Source of the DNA: an uncultured Lachnospiraceae bacterium
GTDB lineage: Bacteria; Bacillota; Clostridia; Lachnospirales; Lachnospiraceae
Direction of reading: 5' to 3'
Assembly: GCA_947382355.1 (NCBI GenBank)
Contig: CANCYR010000036.1
Location: 1-32,581 of the forward strand
DNA length: 32,581 bases
The position numbers and the translations under genes are program-made. Positions 9,568 to 16,971 of this stretch are shown in pieces (position 1 is the first letter of the stretch; every line of letters starts with the position of its first letter). The notes below the pieces were generated by a model. It was not told where the DNA came from, made no database searches, and saw only the letters and a program-made list of their open reading frames with translations.

Positions 9568-11061
9568 ATGGGAAAACCAACCGGATTTATAGATTATAAG
9601 AGAGAAACCAGCAGGGCGGAAGAGCCAAAAAGCAGAATTTCGCATTTCAATGAATTCCATACGCATCTTCCAAAGGAAAAACAGCAGCTTCAGGGCGCAA
9701 GATGTATGGAATGCGGCGTGCCCTTCTGTCAGTCAGGCATGAATATTATGGGGATGGCATCGGGCTGTCCTCTTCACAACCTGATTCCGGAATGGAACGA
9801 CTTAGTTTACAGCGGCAACTGGGAACAGGCATATGAACGTCTGAAGAAAACCAACAATTTCCCGGAATTTACTTCAAGGGTATGTCCCGCATTATGCGAG
9901 GCGGCATGTACCTGCGGCTTAAACGGCGATGCGGTGGCAACCAAAGAAAATGAATATGCCATTATTGAAAATGCCTATGCGGAGGGCTATGCGGTTCCAA
10001 GGCCTCCCAAGGTAAGGACCGGAAAAAAGGTAGCGGTAGTAGGAAGCGGCCCCTCCGGGTTAGCATGTGCGGACCAGTTAAATAAAAGAGGGCATTCCGT
10101 AACGGTATTTGAACGTTCCGACCGTATCGGCGGGCTTTTGATGTATGGAATCCCCAATATGAAGCTGGAAAAGCATATTATAGACAGAAAAGTGGAAATC
10201 ATGAAAGAAGAAGGAGTCGTCTTCCTTACAGGAATCGATGTGGGAAAGGAGAAAAAGGCGGCACAGCTTCTTTCAGAATTTGACAAGGTAGTGCTTTGCT
10301 GCGGCGCTTCCAATCCAAGGGACATCAAGGCTCCCGGCAGGGATGCCAAAGGTATTTACTTTGCAGTGGACTTTTTGTCAAGAACAACCAAATCCCTGTT
10401 AGACTCCAATTTAGAGGACGGAAATTATGTAAGCGCCAAAGGGAAGGATGTAATCATCATCGGCGGCGGCGACACCGGAAACGACTGCGTGGGCACCTCC
10501 ATCCGTCAGGGAGCAAAAAGCGTCACCCAGATTGAGATGATGCCAAAGGCGCCGGATAAAAGGGCGGAAAACAATCCATGGCCGGAATGGCCCAAAATCT
10601 GTAAAACAGATTACGGCCAGGAGGAAGCCATTGCCATGTTCGGGCACGACCCCAGGATTTATGAATCCACCGTAAAGGAATTTATAAAGGATAAAAAAGG
10701 CGATTTAAAGGCAGTGAAAATCGTAAAGCTTTCCTGGGAGAAAAACCCGGAAACCGGAAGAATGGAAATGAAGGAAGTGCCGGGAAGCGAGCAGACATTA
10801 AATGCCCAACTTGTGCTGATTGCGGCGGGCTTTTTGGGCAGCCAGAAGTATGTAACCGACGCTTTTAAGGTGGAAGTCAATGAAAGAACAAATGTAAAGA
10901 CAGCCCCGGGAGAGTACCAGACCAGCACAGAGCACGTATTTACCGCAGGCGACATGCACAGAGGGCAGTCTTTGGTAGTATGGGCCATAAGAGAGGGCAG
11001 GGAAGTGGCAAAGGCAGTGGATTTGAGCCTGATGGGTTATAGTAATTTGTATATACAATAA
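9568..11061 (+). CDS. gltD: Glutamate synthase small subunit
   Basis: A 497-residue protein with GGAAGGAG just before the ATG. It transfers electrons from NAD(P)H through FAD and Fe-S clusters to GltB. The N-terminal 4Fe-4S cysteines are visible (C46, C49, C54, C67, then C106, C110, C114, C116). They are followed by the FAD dinucleotide fold VVGSGPSGLACA near residue 158 and the NAD(P)H fold VIIIGGGDTGNDCVG near 296. The C-terminal FAD motif FTAGDMHRGQSLVVWAIREGR is intact. The normal family ending would be around GYSNLY. The final two codons and the following sequence run into a hicA fragment, so the extreme C terminus may have been re-made by a deletion or insertion. Confidence 0.97.
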   Translation: MGKPTGFIDYKRETSRAEEPKSRISHFNEFHTHLPKEKQQLQGARCMECGVPFCQSGMNIMGMASGCPLHNLIPEWNDLVYSGNWEQAYERLKKTNNFPEFTSRVCPALCEAACTCGLNGDAVATKENEYAIIENAYAEGYAVPRPPKVRTGKKVAVVGSGPSGLACADQLNKRGHSVTVFERSDRIGGLLMYGIPNMKLEKHIIDRKVEIMKEEGVVFLTGIDVGKEKKAAQLLSEFDKVVLCCGASNPRDIKAPGRDAKGIYFAVDFLSRTTKSLLDSNLEDGNYVSAKGKDVIIIGGGDTGNDCVGTSIRQGAKSVTQIEMMPKAPDKRAENNPWPEWPKICKTDYGQEEAIAMFGHDPRIYESTVKEFIKDKKGDLKAVKIVKLSWEKNPETGRMEMKEVPGSEQTLNAQLVLIAAGFLGSQKYVTDAFKVEVNERTNVKTAPGEYQTSTEHVFTAGDMHRGQSLVVWAIREGREVAKAVDLSLMGYSNLYIQ

Positions 11062-11143
11062 TGGAAAAGTTACAATCCCGGAACATGGAGGGGATTTGAA
11101 TCCCGATACAGTAAAATCAATTATGAAACAAGCGGGGCTTTAA
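11054..11143 (+). pseudogene. hicA: hicA toxin remnant, 5' part deleted
   Basis: In a frame different from gltD, the bases right after its end encode NNGKVTIPEHGGDLNPDTV then KSIMKQAGL and a stop at 11141-11143. This is the C-terminal half of a HicA mRNA interferase (the usual ending is a VTIPxH..DLxPxTxxSIxKQAGL pattern). About 28 of the usual 60 codons remain; the N-terminal dsRBD-like part with the catalytic histidine is gone. The intact hicB begins 39 nt downstream, in the normal hicA-hicB order. The fragment overlaps the last codons of gltD, so the deletion joined the two genes. Confidence 0.75.
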
Positions 11144-11156
11144 GCCCCATTTGCTT
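11130..11156 (+). terminator. Hairpin after gltD, possible weak terminator
   Basis: GGGGCT-TTA-AGCCCC forms a 6-bp stem, extended by AAGC/GCTT with a 3-nt bulge. It has no T run, so termination would be weak. It overlaps the end of the hicA remnant. Confidence 0.35.
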
Positions 11157-11182
11157 AATCTATATAAATGGAGGTGAATGTA

Positions 11183-11584
11183 TTGAAATTAATTTATCCG
11201 GCTCTATTTAAGCCTTTTACAGATCAAAGTGGAGGATATGTAGTAGAATTTCCGGACTTACCCGGTTGTGTAACAGAGGGAAAAGACTTAGAACAGGCTA
11301 TTGAAATGGGAATTGACGCAGCCAGTGGTTGGATATTAGGAGAACTTGAAGATGGGGAGAAAATCCCACACGCTTCTGACTATTCTGAAATAATTGCCGA
11401 AAATGGGTGTATGGTAAATATGTTATTATTAGACATTGATGCCTATGAAGAAAAATATGGTGAAAAAGCTGTAAGAAAAAACCTTACGATTCCCGCATGG
11501 CTGAATACTTTTGCTGAAAAAAATAATATCAATTTCTCTAAACTTTTACAAGACACATTATTCTCAATGGCACAAGCAAAATAA
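11183..11584 (+). CDS. hicB: HicB family antitoxin, orphaned
   Basis: The start is taken as TTG at 11183, because GGAGG at 11170-11174 lies 8 nt before it and itself overlaps the upstream ATG at 11168. The 133-residue product has the HicB N-terminal partial RNase H-like fold (YVVEFPDLPGCVTEGKDLEQA, about residues 17-37) and a C-terminal ribbon-helix-helix region (RKNLTIPAWLNTFAEKNNI), used for toxin neutralisation and operator binding respectively. The partner toxin gene upstream is only a fragment, so the antitoxin has no local target. It may act as a free repressor or protect against a HicA elsewhere. A clean terminator follows. Confidence 0.88.
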   Translation: MKLIYPALFKPFTDQSGGYVVEFPDLPGCVTEGKDLEQAIEMGIDAASGWILGELEDGEKIPHASDYSEIIAENGCMVNMLLLDIDAYEEKYGEKAVRKNLTIPAWLNTFAEKNNINFSKLLQDTLFSMAQAK

Positions 11585-11591
11585 ATATAGG

Positions 11592-11617
11592 AAGCTGCCC
11601 ATAGGGCAGCTTTTTTT
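11592..11617 (+). terminator. Intrinsic terminator after hicB
   Basis: A 9-bp perfect stem AAGCTGCCC/GGGCAGCTT with a 3-nt loop, followed by five more T after the stem. It begins 7 nt past the hicB stop. Confidence 0.9.
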
Positions 11618-11761
11618 GAACTTCCCGTCGTACCATTACCGGTTGGGCATGACAGGCATTTCCATTAAAATTTAATATTTGTTTTGTAAAAGCTGCTAAA
11701 AAGTAACTGAAGTTTTCTCCTATTTTTTGTTAAAATTTTAAAATTGTATGGAAAAAAAAAC

Positions 11762-11789
11762 TTTACAAATCTTGGAAAAGGGGTATAAT
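11762..11789 (+). promoter_or_regulatory. Sigma-A-type promoter for the HPr-like gene
   Basis: TTTACA at 11762-11767, a 16-nt spacer and a consensus TATAAT at 11784-11789. The predicted start near 11796 gives a leader of about 127 nt. Confidence 0.7.
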
Positions 11790-11830
11790 GCTAACAAAAG
11801 CGGGAAAAAATACATATATTAAAGTAACTT

Positions 11831-11886
11831 CCTGATTTTATCAGGGTAATGTAAGAAACATCTCGTTTTAAGGGGAAGGATGTTTC
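11831..11886 (+). promoter_or_regulatory. Structured 5' leader of the HPr-like gene
   Basis: Two hairpins lie in the leader: CCTGAT-TTT-ATCAGG (11831-11845) and an 8-bp perfect stem GAAACATC (11855-11862) / GATGTTTC (11879-11886) enclosing 16 nt. Neither is followed by a T run, so they are not terminators. I do not recognise a known riboswitch. A role in mRNA stability or translation is possible but unproven. Confidence 0.4.
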
Positions 11887-11922
11887 GTCAACGATTGGTG
11901 AAAAGAAAGGTGGGTTTTTACT

Positions 11923-12150
11923 ATGACGGAGCGCAAAATTATGTTAAGGATGGATGAAGTAAAAGACTTTGTTTCCGCTGCAAGCAAGTGCGATTTCGAT
12001 ATTGACATTTTCTACAATCGCTACAGCGTGGACGCAAAATCGATTCTGGGTGTTATGGGTCTTGACCTTCGCCAGCCGCTCACTGTAAGATGTAACGGTT
12101 ATAGTGAAGAATTTGAAAGCTATCTGAATCATTTTTGTATGGCTTGCTAA
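11923..12150 (+). CDS. HPr-like domain protein lacking the phosphorylatable histidine
   Basis: A 75-residue protein; GGTGGG lies about 9 nt before the ATG. The segment YSVDAKSILGVMGLDL (residues 34-49) matches the HPr region around Ser46 (AKSIMGVMSL), the site used by HPr kinase in Firmicutes; here the equivalent is Ser40. The N-terminal GxHARPA motif that carries His15 in true HPr is absent, replaced by DEVKDFVSAASKCDFDI. It therefore cannot serve as the usual PTS phosphocarrier. A regulatory or structural role (Crh-like, as Crh also lacks His15) is a reasonable guess. It has its own promoter and a long leader and appears monocistronic. Confidence 0.75.
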   Translation: MTERKIMLRMDEVKDFVSAASKCDFDIDIFYNRYSVDAKSILGVMGLDLRQPLTVRCNGYSEEFESYLNHFCMAC

Positions 12151-12517
12151 TGAGAAAGCTTTCCATGGAAAGCAGGAAATCAGACTGAATGGGCAATCTT
12201 TTGGAATTATGAAAGATTAGGACAGAAATTGAATATATCATTTGAGAATAGACGGAAATTTTTGACTCTCTCTGTGAAATAGTGTACTCTGTTTCGTAGA
12301 GAGAGTTATTATTTTGACTGTTAATGCAGACGGAGCAAACCTGTATGTATGGGTGTCTGCTCGGCACTGCCGGGGATATGTCGCTATTTATCATAAGAAG
12401 GTACGTGTTTGCGGGAAGCTCCCTTATAATATGTAGCATGTAAATTCAGCCTGGAAGAGGGAAAAACAGGCAGATATACCGGGATGTTAATGGCACAGCG
12501 CATTAGGAGGTGAAAAC
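12151..12517 (+). other. Intergenic region between the HPr-like gene and the helicase gene
   Basis: It contains a perfect 16-bp palindrome GCTTTCCATGGAAAGC just after the HPr-like stop, the terminator candidate at 12265-12315, and a TATAAT at 12425-12430 that could be the helicase -10 box, though no good -35 is seen 16-18 nt upstream. Nothing coding was recognised. Confidence 0.4.
12265..12315 (+). terminator. Probable terminator after the HPr-like gene
   Basis: A 9-bp perfect stem ACTCTCTCT/AGAGAGAGT with a 24-nt loop that can itself pair GAAA with TTTC, followed by TATTATTTT. The tail is imperfect and the loop long, so the call is moderate. Confidence 0.5.
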
Positions 12518-15130
12518 GTGGAAATACGAATCTCAGTCCGCAGCTTTGTGGAATTTCTGTTAAGAGAGGGAAATATTGATAACCGCCGCATGGGAGGCAG
12601 TGAAGAGGCTATGCAGGAAGGCAGCCGGATTCACAGGATGATTCAAAGGCGCATGGGGGCAGGGTATCGGGCGGAGGTGCCCTTAGTACATGAAATAGAC
12701 TGCGGAGAGTATACCGTGCGCATAGAAGGCAGAGCGGACGGCATCATAGAAGAAAATCCGGTTGTGATAGATGAAATCAAGGCTACCTATAAAGAATTGA
12801 AAAAGCTTACAAAGCCTGTACCGATCCATCTGGCTCAGGCAAAATGCTATGCCTACATGTATGAATATGCCAGACGGAAGCAGAAAGCGGCTGACGAGGC
12901 AGTGTCACCAGCTGCGGAGATATTCAGTGAAGACGGTGGAAAGCTCTTTCCGGAGGAAAACGGTGAAGAAAGCGGAAAGTCTCTTCCGGAGAAAACCAGT
13001 GAAGAAAGCGGAAAGCTTCTTCCGGTTAAAACGGAAGAGACCGTAAACACCCTGGGAGTACGGATGACCTACTGCAATATCGATACGGAGGAAATTAAGT
13101 ATTTCCATGAAAATTTCACCTTTCATGAGCTGGAAAACTGGTTTCTTGCTCTGCTTGAAGAATACAAAAAATGGGCGGACTTTGCTTATGAATGGAAGAA
13201 AAAAAGAACGGAATCCGCCAAAGCAGTGCCCTTTCCTTTTCCTTATAGAGAAGGGCAGAAGGAGCTTGTCACTTACGTTTACCAGACCATATGCCATAAG
13301 AAAAAGCTGTTTCTGCAGGCGCCTACAGGGGTGGGGAAAACTCTGTCTACTGTTTATCCGGCAGTAAAGGCAGTAGGAGAGGGGAAAGCGGACCGGATTT
13401 TTTATCTGACGGCAAAAACCATTACAAGGACAGTGGCGGAAGATGCCCTGAATCTGCTGAGACAAAAAGGGCTTTCTTATAAATCGGTAATCATTACAGC
13501 GAAGGACAAAATATGCTTTCTGGAAGAAACCAACTGTAATCCCGACGCATGTCCCTATGCAAAAGGCCATTTTGACCGGATTAATGCGGCAATTTATGAT
13601 TTGCTTATCCATGAGGACAGCTTTTCCAGAGAGGCAATCGAACAGTATGCCATAAAATATCAGGTGTGTCCTTTTGAAATGGGCCTGGATATGAGCCTGT
13701 TTTCCGATGCGATAATCTGTGATTACAATTATCTCTTTGACCCCTATGTATACTTGAAACGTTTTTTTACAGAAGGGATAAAGGGGGAATATTTGTTTTT
13801 TGTGGATGAAGCCCATAACCTGGTGGAGCGGGGCAGGGAGATGTACAGCGCCGGACTTATAAAAGAACGTTTTCTGGAAATGAAGAAGCTGGTCAAGCCA
13901 TACGATAGCAAAATGGAGAAGCGGCTGGAAAAGTGCAATAAAGAACTATTGCTATTAAAAAAGCAATGCGAGGATATGAAGATTTTAGAAGGCTTTGACA
14001 GCTTTGTAATGGCGCTGAACCGTCTTCATGGTACTATGAATACTTATTTAGAGGACCATGATGACAGCCCTATCAGAAAGGAAGTTTTGGAGTTTTATTT
14101 TGAAGTATCCAGATTCCTGCAGGTATATGAGAAATTAGACCGGGATTACGTCACCTATACCCGGATAATGGATAACGGTGAATTTTTTATAAAGGAGTTT
14201 TGCGTAAACCCTGCAAGGCAGCTAAAGGAATGCATGGACCGGGGAATCAGCACTACATTGTTTTCCGCCACCTTTCTGCCCGTTCAATACTATAAGAGTC
14301 TTTTGGGCGGGGAGGAAACCGATTATGAGGTATATGCAAAATCCACCTTTGACAACCGGAAAAGAAAGCTGTTCATTGGCAGTCAGGTAACGAGCAAATA
14401 TACAAGGCGCGGGTTTATGGAATACTACAATATTGCCAATTATATTCATGAGCTCATTCAGGGAAAAGCCGGAAACTATATGGTATTTTTCCCCTCTCAT
14501 GCCTTTTTGGAAGAGGTATACAAGGCATATGAGGCACATTTTTCAGACCCGGAAAAGGTGGAATGCCTCATACAAAAGGATTATATGAGCGAATCGGACA
14601 GAGAACAGTTCCTTGGCAGATTCCGGAAAGCAGGGGAAACAGGAATAAAAACAAATGTTATAGAAATGCGGAACGGTGAAGAAGAGCAGTTGCTGGAACA
14701 GATATTCAAAGATAACATACAGATGGAAATTGAAACAGAGGAAGAAAAGACCATATTAGGGTTTTGTGTGCTGGGAGGAATCTTCAGCGAAGGAATAGAC
14801 TTAAAAAACGACAGTCTGATAGGCGCCATCATTGTGGGAACGGGACTGCCCCAGGTATGCCACGAAAGGGAAATACTAAAATCCTATTTTGAGGCACAGG
14901 GGAGAAACGGTTTTGATTATGCCTATGCCTATCCGGGGATGAACAAAGTCCAGCAGGCTGCAGGAAGGGTCATCAGAACGGCGGAAGACACAGGGATTGT
15001 GGCGCTGTTGGATGAAAGGTTTCTGCAAAGGCAGAATCTAAGGCTTTTCCCCAGGGAATGGGAAGAATATCAGGTGATATCCATTGATGCGGCGGGGGAA
15101 GAAGTGAAGAGGTTTTGGAAGGAGGTATAA
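12518..15130 (+). CDS. PD-(D/E)XK nuclease-like domain fused to Rad3/XPD-type DNA helicase
   Basis: An 870-residue protein starting at GTG, 7 nt after AGGAGG. The N-terminal domain (about residues 35-120) looks like a Cas4/RecB-type nuclease: EGSRIH, then GRADG (D74), DEIKA (E86, K88) and QAKCYAY (Q107 to Y111/Y113). A low-complexity linker at about 138-175 follows. The helicase has Walker A APTGVGKT (268-275), a four-cysteine Fe-S region (CFLEETNCNPDAC ... CPFEM), the Walker B VDEAH box near 430, and motif VI QAAGRVIR near the C terminus. This is the superfamily 2 DinG/XPD architecture, a 5'-3' DNA helicase acting in repair or R-loop and G4 removal. It is followed 4 nt later by a Crp/Fnr regulator, so the two are probably co-transcribed. 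Confidence 0.9.
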   Translation: MEIRISVRSFVEFLLREGNIDNRRMGGSEEAMQEGSRIHRMIQRRMGAGYRAEVPLVHEIDCGEYTVRIEGRADGIIEENPVVIDEIKATYKELKKLTKPVPIHLAQAKCYAYMYEYARRKQKAADEAVSPAAEIFSEDGGKLFPEENGEESGKSLPEKTSEESGKLLPVKTEETVNTLGVRMTYCNIDTEEIKYFHENFTFHELENWFLALLEEYKKWADFAYEWKKKRTESAKAVPFPFPYREGQKELVTYVYQTICHKKKLFLQAPTGVGKTLSTVYPAVKAVGEGKADRIFYLTAKTITRTVAEDALNLLRQKGLSYKSVIITAKDKICFLEETNCNPDACPYAKGHFDRINAAIYDLLIHEDSFSREAIEQYAIKYQVCPFEMGLDMSLFSDAIICDYNYLFDPYVYLKRFFTEGIKGEYLFFVDEAHNLVERGREMYSAGLIKERFLEMKKLVKPYDSKMEKRLEKCNKELLLLKKQCEDMKILEGFDSFVMALNRLHGTMNTYLEDHDDSPIRKEVLEFYFEVSRFLQVYEKLDRDYVTYTRIMDNGEFFIKEFCVNPARQLKECMDRGISTTLFSATFLPVQYYKSLLGGEETDYEVYAKSTFDNRKRKLFIGSQVTSKYTRRGFMEYYNIANYIHELIQGKAGNYMVFFPSHAFLEEVYKAYEAHFSDPEKVECLIQKDYMSESDREQFLGRFRKAGETGIKTNVIEMRNGEEEQLLEQIFKDNIQMEIETEEEKTILGFCVLGGIFSEGIDLKNDSLIGAIIVGTGLPQVCHEREILKSYFEAQGRNGFDYAYAYPGMNKVQQAAGRVIRTAEDTGIVALLDERFLQRQNLRLFPREWEEYQVISIDAAGEEVKRFWKEV
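12929..13036 (+). repeat. 36-bp triple tandem repeat inside the helicase gene
   Basis: Three adjacent in-frame 36-bp units encode EDGGKLFPEENG, EESGKSLPEKTS and EESGKLLPVKTE, lying between the nuclease-like and helicase domains. Units 2 and 3 share an identical first 15 bases, which points to recent slippage or unequal crossover. Copy number could vary between strains without breaking the frame. Confidence 0.9.
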
Positions 15131-15134
15131 AGCT

Positions 15135-15809
15135 GTGTCAGAAGCAGATTTTCAGCTTGTTTACAAGGAAATATTTCCCTTTTGGGATGAAATATCAAAA
15201 GAGGACAGGACATATATCTGTCAAAATTCCTATGAGGTTACTTATAAGACAGGGAGGAATATCCACGATGGCAATGAATGCTCCGGCGTGATTTTGGTCC
15301 GTTACGGCAGCCTCAGGCTTTATATGATGTCAGACGAGGGCAGGGATATTACGCTTTACCGTCTGCATAAGGGAGATATGTGCATGCTGTCCGCTTCCTG
15401 CGTGCTGGATGCCATTACCTTTGACGTGCTGGTAGACGCAGAGGAAGACAGCCGGTGCTATGTTGTCAGCGGACCGGCCTTTGCAGCTGTATCGGAACGA
15501 AATCCCGCTATAAAAATATTTGCACTTGAAACGGCTGTGGGCCGTTTTTCGGATGTGATGTGGGTGATGCAGCAAATCCTTTTCATGAGCATGGACAAAA
15601 GGCTTGCCATTTTTCTTTCCGATGAAGCCGCCAGAACCGGTTCTGATACCATTACACTGACTCACGGGCAGATTGCCCGGTATATGGGGTCTGCCCGTGA
15701 AGTTGTGTCAAGGATGTTAAAATATTTTGCCAATGAGGGAATTGTGGAGGTTTCCCGTAAGGATATTAAAATCCTTGATAAAAAGCGCCTTCGTGAATTA
15801 ACCCTCTAA
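15135..15809 (+). CDS. Crp/Fnr family transcriptional regulator
   Basis: A 224-residue protein starting at GTG 15135, with GGAGGT about 8 nt before. It has an N-terminal cyclic-nucleotide-binding-like beta barrel (about residues 25-120), a dimerisation helix near 125-150, and a C-terminal winged helix HTH_Crp domain with LTHGQIARYMGSAREVVSRML at about 176-196. There is no N-terminal Fnr-type Cys cluster, so it is probably not a 4Fe-4S oxygen sensor of the E. coli type; relatives in anaerobes respond to nitric oxide, CO or redox stress. Its 3' end overlaps the convergent thioredoxin gene by 12 nt. The two palindromes upstream of thioredoxin and ferredoxin are good candidate targets. Confidence 0.92.
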   Translation: MSEADFQLVYKEIFPFWDEISKEDRTYICQNSYEVTYKTGRNIHDGNECSGVILVRYGSLRLYMMSDEGRDITLYRLHKGDMCMLSASCVLDAITFDVLVDAEEDSRCYVVSGPAFAAVSERNPAIKIFALETAVGRFSDVMWVMQQILFMSMDKRLAIFLSDEAARTGSDTITLTHGQIARYMGSAREVVSRMLKYFANEGIVEVSRKDIKILDKKRLRELTL

Positions 15810-16106
15810 CATGGCAAGGACCTGTTTTTTTGGCTGTGCTCCTGCCGACCTGTTTAAGACTTTACCGCTTTTCATGACAGCCAGTGTTGGAATGCTTAGA
15901 ACTCCAAAGGACTGTGCCAGTTCCGGCTCTTTATCCACATTGATTTTACCTACAAGATACTGGGGGTTTTCCTCTGCAATCTCATCCACTACAGGGGACA
16001 TCATGCGGCATGGGGCGCACCAGTCGGCATAGAAGTCTAAAAGCACCGGCTTTTCACTGTTTTTAATAGTATCAAAATTATTTTTACTTACAATAAGTAC
16101 GGACAT
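15798..16106 (-). CDS. trxA: Thioredoxin
   Basis: A 102-residue thioredoxin. The start at 16106 (MSVLIV) is preferred because GGAAGGG lies 7 nt before it; upstream in-frame ATGs at 16130 and 16112 have poor ribosome spacing. The active site is WCAPC (C30 and C33) rather than the classic WCGPC. The cis-proline loop SIPTLAVMKSG and the buried aspartate of LLDFYADWC are present. It reduces protein disulfides using thioredoxin reductase, which is not encoded here. It lies next to Fe-S proteins and a Crp/Fnr regulator, with a Crp-type palindrome at 16168-16182 upstream. Confidence 0.93.
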   Translation of the reverse strand: MSVLIVSKNNFDTIKNSEKPVLLDFYADWCAPCRMMSPVVDEIAEENPQYLVGKINVDKEPELAQSFGVLSIPTLAVMKSGKVLNRSAGAQPKKQVLAMLEG

Positions 16107-16140
16107 ATTCATTCCCTTCCTTTCTTTCATCTATGCTCTT

Positions 16141-16182
16141 AGTATAGCCTGCATACGCAGCTATTTCTGTGATGAGGTCACA
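16141..16182 (-). promoter_or_regulatory. trxA promoter with Crp/Fnr-type operator
   Basis: Read on the minus strand: TGTGACCTCATCACA (16182-16168), arms TGTGA/TCACA, followed by a TATACT -10 box (16146-16141). The palindrome centre lies 31.5 bp upstream of the -10 centre, about -41 from the predicted start. That is the position typical of class II Crp/Fnr activation. The operator lies inside the 3' end of the neighbouring Fe-S membrane protein gene. Confidence 0.65.
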
Positions 16183-16751
16183 TTTCTTGCCTTACATATG
16201 AGCTGGGTCATGGTCCCCATTGGACAATATACACACCAGGAACGGGGCTTAAATAAAACCATGGTAAGAAATCCCAGCACCGTGGAAGTAAGCATTACGC
16301 TGTAAAAGCCGAAAGCGAACTGTGCGACGCCCTCTGAAAAAACTGTGCCGTGGTAAGCCTGATGCCATGGAAGCTTAAATGTCCATAAAAGGGTTACTGC
16401 TGTACTTAAACTTTTCGTTCCTGCAAATACCAGATAAGTGTTCCATAGCATAAGAAAGAACATGAGAAAGAAGAAAATCAAAAAACCATATCGGAAGTAT
16501 TTTGATTTCATCCATTTTGGAATATCCTTCCTGCGGGATAATCCGAACCTGCCTTCAATCAAGGAAAATAACTGCCCCCTGCCGCAGTATTTGTTACAAT
16601 AAGCCTTATTGCCCTTCGCAATTGCTATTATCAGCGGGATAAAGAAGCAGAGAAGACCCAGCCAGGCAAAAAGAATATTGAAAAATCCCAGTATCAGGTA
16701 TGTAAGTGAAAAAATCCAAAGAAAATCATACCATTTCTTTTTTTGTTTCAT
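16161..16751 (-). CDS. 4Fe-4S binding membrane protein (NapH-like)
   Basis: A 196-residue protein starting at MKQKKKWYDF. The start codon overlaps the stop of the upstream ferredoxin gene (ATGA on the minus strand). Four or five membrane segments are visible (about residues 10-32, 33-48, 85-105, 115-125 and 145-165). Cysteines at 52 and 56 (AYCNKYCGRGQ) and 173 and 176 (CVYCPMGTMTQ) match the polyferredoxin-membrane type (Fer4_5). It probably passes electrons between a membrane donor and the soluble ferredoxin encoded just before it. The partner oxidoreductase is not visible. Two of the usual CxxxCP-type cysteines appear reduced in number compared with NapH. Confidence 0.8.
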   Translation of the reverse strand: MKQKKKWYDFLWIFSLTYLILGFFNILFAWLGLLCFFIPLIIAIAKGNKAYCNKYCGRGQLFSLIEGRFGLSRRKDIPKWMKSKYFRYGFLIFFFLMFFLMLWNTYLVFAGTKSLSTAVTLLWTFKLPWHQAYHGTVFSEGVAQFAFGFYSVMLTSTVLGFLTMVLFKPRSWCVYCPMGTMTQLICKARNVTSSQK

Positions 16752-16945
16752 TGCTCTGCCACCTCCAAAGTGATAATGCCTGCCGGGCATTCTTTTGCAC
16801 ATTTGCCGCATCCTACACATAATTCTTCATTAATTTCAGCATGGATGCCTTTTGGAATGGATATGGCGCCTCTTGGACAAACCTTCATGCAGCAGCCGCA
16901 GGCAACACATTCCCGCAGGCTGACAACAGCCTTTCTTTTTCCCAT
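16748..16945 (-). CDS. 2[4Fe-4S] ferredoxin
   Basis: A 65-residue protein with two canonical cluster motifs: CVACGCCMKVCP (residues 13-24) and CVGCGKCAKECP (43-54). AAAGGAG precedes the ATG by 6 nt. It is a low-potential electron carrier in the cytoplasm, translationally coupled to the membrane Fe-S protein by a 4-nt overlap. A Crp/Fnr-type palindrome and -10 box lie directly upstream, at 16972-17012. Confidence 0.93.
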   Translation of the reverse strand: MGKRKAVVSLRECVACGCCMKVCPRGAISIPKGIHAEINEELCVGCGKCAKECPAGIITLEVAEQ

Positions 16946-16971
16946 AAGTAATCTCCTTTTTGTTTTTCATT

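Noticed and set aside
12929-13036. 36-bp repeats as a possible CRISPR array
   Set aside because: Units are contiguous with no spacers and are in frame within the helicase gene.
12905-13816. 303-codon minus-strand open frame within the helicase gene
   Set aside because: Shadow frame of a clearly real helicase gene; no promoter or motif.
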